DNA of 33,518 nt, from NCBI GenBank assembly GCA_903847285.1, contig CAINDH010000188.1, positions 1 to 33,518 on the forward strand. The letters are read 5' to 3'. Below, in pieces: positions 31,629-33,518 of this stretch; position 1 is the first letter of the stretch, and each line of letters starts with the position of its first letter. This DNA comes from an uncultured Verrucomicrobia subdivision 3 bacterium (GTDB lineage Bacteria > Verrucomicrobiota > Verrucomicrobiae > Limisphaerales > UBA11358). The notes under the pieces were generated by a model. The model was not told the origin of the DNA and searched no databases. It saw only the letters and a program-made list of their open reading frames with translations. A program made the translations under genes and the position numbers.

Positions 31629-33158
31629 ATGAAAACTTTTCGAAAATTTTCCCGGGCGGGCCAGGTCATCACGGCGCGCCGCGCTTTCAAGATTAGCGTG
31701 GCCACAGCGCTGGCGATTCTCATCGGCCTCATCTGGCGCGCGGCGATTGGCCACGCTCAACCGGCGGATAACGATGTGGCCGGTGCAACCGTGCTCACGC
31801 GCGGCCCGGTGCACGAAGCGTTCGCGGGAATCGTCTCCTTCAATCTCGAGCCGGGCGTCGTGGTGACGAAAGCCCCGCCGGAAGCCATCGAAGAATTACC
31901 GCCAGAAGAACGGCCCGAGGGCGACAACATCACCTGGATTCCTGGATACTGGGCATGGGATGATGAACGGACGGATTACCTTTGGGTGAGCGGCACGTGG
32001 CGCGCACTACCTCCGGGTCGCGCGTGGCTGGCGGGCTATTGGGGAAAAACTTCGCAAGGATATCAATGGACTTCCGGCTATTGGGCCGATGCAGCGGAAA
32101 AAGAAACCACGTATCTGCCGGCGCCGCCAGCGACGGTAGAAGTCGGGCCCAACATCGCCGCGCCGTCCGATGATTATGGTTGGACGCCGGGATACTGGGC
32201 CTGGTATCAGGGCCGCTACGCCTGGAGCCCGGGATATTGGGTGCGGGGCAGGGCGGATTGGGATTGGTGTCCGGGACACTATGTCTGGACGCCGCGCGGA
32301 TTTATTTTTGTGGGCGGTTTCTGGGATTATCCGGTCGAGCGGCGCGGAATCCTTTTTGCACCGGTTTATTTTGAATCTGGCATTTATGGTCGGCATGGTT
32401 ACCGCTATTCCCCCAGCATTGTCATCGGGCTGGGAGTGTTCAGTGATCATCTTTTCCTGCGGCCCAGTTACGGACACTATTACTTCGGAGATTATTATGC
32501 GCCGAGCTATTATCAGGGCGGGTTCTACGCTTCGTTTTCGTTCGGCTCCGGACGCCACGGCTACGACCCGATTTTTTCTCATCAACGCTGGGAGCACCGC
32601 CAGGATCGTGAGTGGGAACATCGGGCGGAAACGTCCTACCAGAATCGTCGCGATCACGAGAATGAAAGACCCGCGCACACTTGGGCGGCGCAGCGGAACG
32701 AAAACCGCAACGGCGGAGATTCAAAACCGAACCGCGCGAATCTGGCGATGCCCATCGATCAACTGGCGAAACAAAAAGATGGTCCGGTAAGATTTCAGCC
32801 CGTGGCCAAGGTGGAACGGCAGAAACTTGCCGAACGCGGTCAGGAGGTTCAGAAATCCCGGGAGCAGCGGCGGACGCTCGAAGCCAAGGGCGGTAACCCG
32901 ACCACGCGAAAACCGGGTGCTCCTTTCGAACCGATCAAGGTGGCGCAGCCTCGGTCACCCATCGTGTCGCCGCCAGCCAGTAAAACAGAAAATAATCAAA
33001 CACCGCCCAAAGCGCAGTCGCCGCCCAGACCCGGCGCTAATCCCGTCCGGAGCGTAACCAAACCGGAAGCCCCGGCGCGCCAGTCCGGCTCGGACTGTTT
33101 ACATATGCGTAATATATGGCATATAAACATTATTAAAAAACGGTTGCCATACGGTTGA
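31629..33158 (+). CDS. Secreted WxxGYW-repeat protein with a probably replaced C-terminus
   Basis: A 509-residue exported protein. After a basic front and membrane or signal segment (residues about 20-43) come about eight repeats of the type WxxGYW/WxPGYW (WIPGYWAW, WVSGTWRA, WLAGYWGK, WTSGYWAD, WTPGYWAW, WSPGYWVR, WCPGHYVW, FVGGFWDY). A Tyr/Gly-rich stretch (YYFGDYYAPSYYQGGF) and a charged, Pro-rich tail follow. The last 20 or so residues (CLHMRNIWHINIIKKRLPYG) come from AT-rich DNA unlike the rest of the gene, which suggests that the original 3' end was cut off by the insertion that starts near 33096. Such repeat proteins are usually outer-surface or envelope proteins; the role is unknown. 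Confidence 0.85.
   Translation: MKTFRKFSRAGQVITARRAFKISVATALAILIGLIWRAAIGHAQPADNDVAGATVLTRGPVHEAFAGIVSFNLEPGVVVTKAPPEAIEELPPEERPEGDNITWIPGYWAWDDERTDYLWVSGTWRALPPGRAWLAGYWGKTSQGYQWTSGYWADAAEKETTYLPAPPATVEVGPNIAAPSDDYGWTPGYWAWYQGRYAWSPGYWVRGRADWDWCPGHYVWTPRGFIFVGGFWDYPVERRGILFAPVYFESGIYGRHGYRYSPSIVIGLGVFSDHLFLRPSYGHYYFGDYYAPSYYQGGFYASFSFGSGRHGYDPIFSHQRWEHRQDREWEHRAETSYQNRRDHENERPAHTWAAQRNENRNGGDSKPNRANLAMPIDQLAKQKDGPVRFQPVAKVERQKLAERGQEVQKSREQRRTLEAKGGNPTTRKPGAPFEPIKVAQPRSPIVSPPASKTENNQTPPKAQSPPRPGANPVRSVTKPEAPARQSGSDCLHMRNIWHINIIKKRLPYG
33097..33128. repeat. AT-rich inverted repeat, candidate attachment-site core
   Basis: GTTTA-CA-TATGC at 33097-33108 pairs with GCATATAAAC at 33119-33128, a 10-bp inverted repeat with a 2-nt bulge and about 10 nt between the arms. 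Inverted arms around a short spacer are typical of tyrosine-recombinase core sites. The position, at the composition break and next to the recombinase gene, supports this. The outer copy has not been seen. Confidence 0.35.
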
Positions 33159-33183
33159 CTGTGTTCTCAATTTCCGGTATAAT
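33155..33183 (+). promoter_or_regulatory. Sigma70-like promoter giving a nearly leaderless recombinase mRNA
   Basis: TTGACT at 33155-33160 and a perfect TATAAT at 33178-33183 are 17 nt apart. The start codon at 33192 is only 8 nt after the -10 box, so transcription would begin within about 2 nt of the ATG. The -35 box overlaps the second copy of a direct repeat ACGGTTG (33140-33146 and 33151-33157), a possible binding site for a self-regulating protein. Confidence 0.75.
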
Positions 33184-33191
33184 GGGGCACA

Positions 33192-33518
33192 ATGAAAACT
33201 CCGAAGGCTCGGTTTAAGATTTTGCCCTACACCAATCCACGAACGGGCACTCCAAGCTGGCGGGTCACCGGCACGCGCCGCAACGGGGATCGCATCCGTG
33301 AAAACTTCGCCCGCGCCGAGGAAGCACAATATCGGTTCACCGAACTGGAGGGCGAGTTTCATGCTGCCAATGGTGTCGCCGCTTTACGGGCGACGCGGCT
33401 GACGGATAATCAGGTGGGCGTTGCCGAGGCCGCTTTCAAGCGGTTGGAGCGGGATGAGGATTTGATCACGGCCGTGGATCATTGGCTGCGCACGGGCAAG
33501 CCGGCTTCCGTTAAGGAG
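33192..33518 (+). CDS. Probable tyrosine recombinase/integrase, N-terminal part (runs off the window)
   Basis: The first 109 codons of an open gene with no stop before the window edge. The start of the protein (MKTPKARFKILPYTNP, then SWRVTGTRRNGDRIRENFA and RAEEAQYRFTELEGEF) looks like the arm-binding N-terminal region of phage-type integrases. The following DLITAVDHWLRTGKPASV fits the start of the SAM-like core-binding domain found in Verrucomicrobia integrases. The catalytic Arg-His-Arg-Tyr part is outside the window, so the call rests on the N-terminus and context. It has a strong promoter and no room for a ribosome binding site. Confidence 0.6.
   Translation, partial: MKTPKARFKILPYTNPRTGTPSWRVTGTRRNGDRIRENFARAEEAQYRFTELEGEFHAANGVAALRATRLTDNQVGVAEAAFKRLERDEDLITAVDHWLRTGKPASVKE

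Larger units (their letters stand above)
33090..33518 (+). mobile_element. Left end of a probable integrated element (partial)
   Basis: At about 33096 the sequence changes from GC-rich coding to an AT-rich stretch of about 60 bases, followed by a probable recombinase gene reading into the rest of the window. The preceding gene seems to be truncated at the same point. This is the usual picture of an element inserted at the end of a gene. The right end lies outside the window. Confidence 0.45.

Noticed and set aside
31615..31632. Five-codon frame (MNITR) whose stop overlaps the ATG of the WxxGYW gene
   Set aside because: It is very short and has no ribosome binding site; it may be chance, although ATGA coupling would be possible.
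1..33518. CRISPR arrays, tRNA or rRNA genes and full insertion sequences
   Set aside because: I looked for regular repeats with spacers, cloverleaf-like segments and transposase motifs and found none that could be supported.

Overview
The window looks like a chromosome segment from a Verrucomicrobiota bacterium, most likely of the Pedosphaera/Limisphaerales type. The assignment rests on protein families: a DUF1501 plus cytochrome/DUF1549/DUF1553 (PSD1) pair, a giant secreted LamG/Ig/PATR beta-strand-repeat protein with a Trp-Pro-Ala-Asp-type C-terminal module, a PVC-style prepilin-like protein, and low-complexity tails on several ribosomal proteins. It is inference; no 16S gene is present.

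Layout. (1) 1-909: AT-rich sequence with no supportable gene, but with a perfect 18-bp palindrome and small hairpins. (2) 910-13761, all on +: the S10(3' part)-spc-alpha ribosomal supercluster: rplB, rpsS, rplV, rpsC, rplP, rpmC, rpsQ, rplN, rplX, rplE, rpsN, rpsH, rplF, rplR, rpsE, rplO, secY, map, infA, rpmJ, rpsM, rpsK, rpsD, rpoA, rplQ, closed by a strong intrinsic terminator. rpmD (L30) and adk are absent, rplB is not preceded by rplW, and rpsE carries a 1-nt frameshift in this sequence. (3) 13819-16220, all on -: a small accessory operon (secreted small protein, CutA, membrane protein, GNAT acetyltransferase, zinc-ribbon membrane protein). (4) 16325-18424, +: a two-component system whose sensor carries an outside domain resembling the N-terminal beta-sandwich of alpha-L-rhamnosidases, followed by a NarL/LuxR-type regulator. 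(5) 18585-26495, +: a 1372-residue secreted LamG/Ig/PATR protein, a prepilin-like protein, and a secreted F5/8C-domain protein that may act on polysaccharide. (6) 26498-30300, -: a DUF1501 gene translationally coupled to a cytochrome/DUF1549/DUF1553 gene. (7) 30387-33158, +: a zinc-ribbon membrane protein, a coiled-coil lipoprotein and a secreted WxxGYW-repeat protein. The last appears to lose its natural end at an AT-rich junction, followed by a probable tyrosine recombinase gene that runs off the window.

How the parts may work together. Regions 4 and 5 read as a glycan-sensing and surface-adhesion/degradation locus: sensor, regulator, a dyad just upstream of the adhesin-like gene, then secreted carbohydrate-binding proteins. 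The ribosomal cluster has its own regulatory signals. Many start codons follow an AT-rich box instead of a Shine-Dalgarno sequence. An almost identical hairpin precedes rplE and rplR, which encode the two 5S-rRNA-binding proteins. Hairpins also lie before rpsK and rpoA.

All calls come from reading the sequence; no database search was run.
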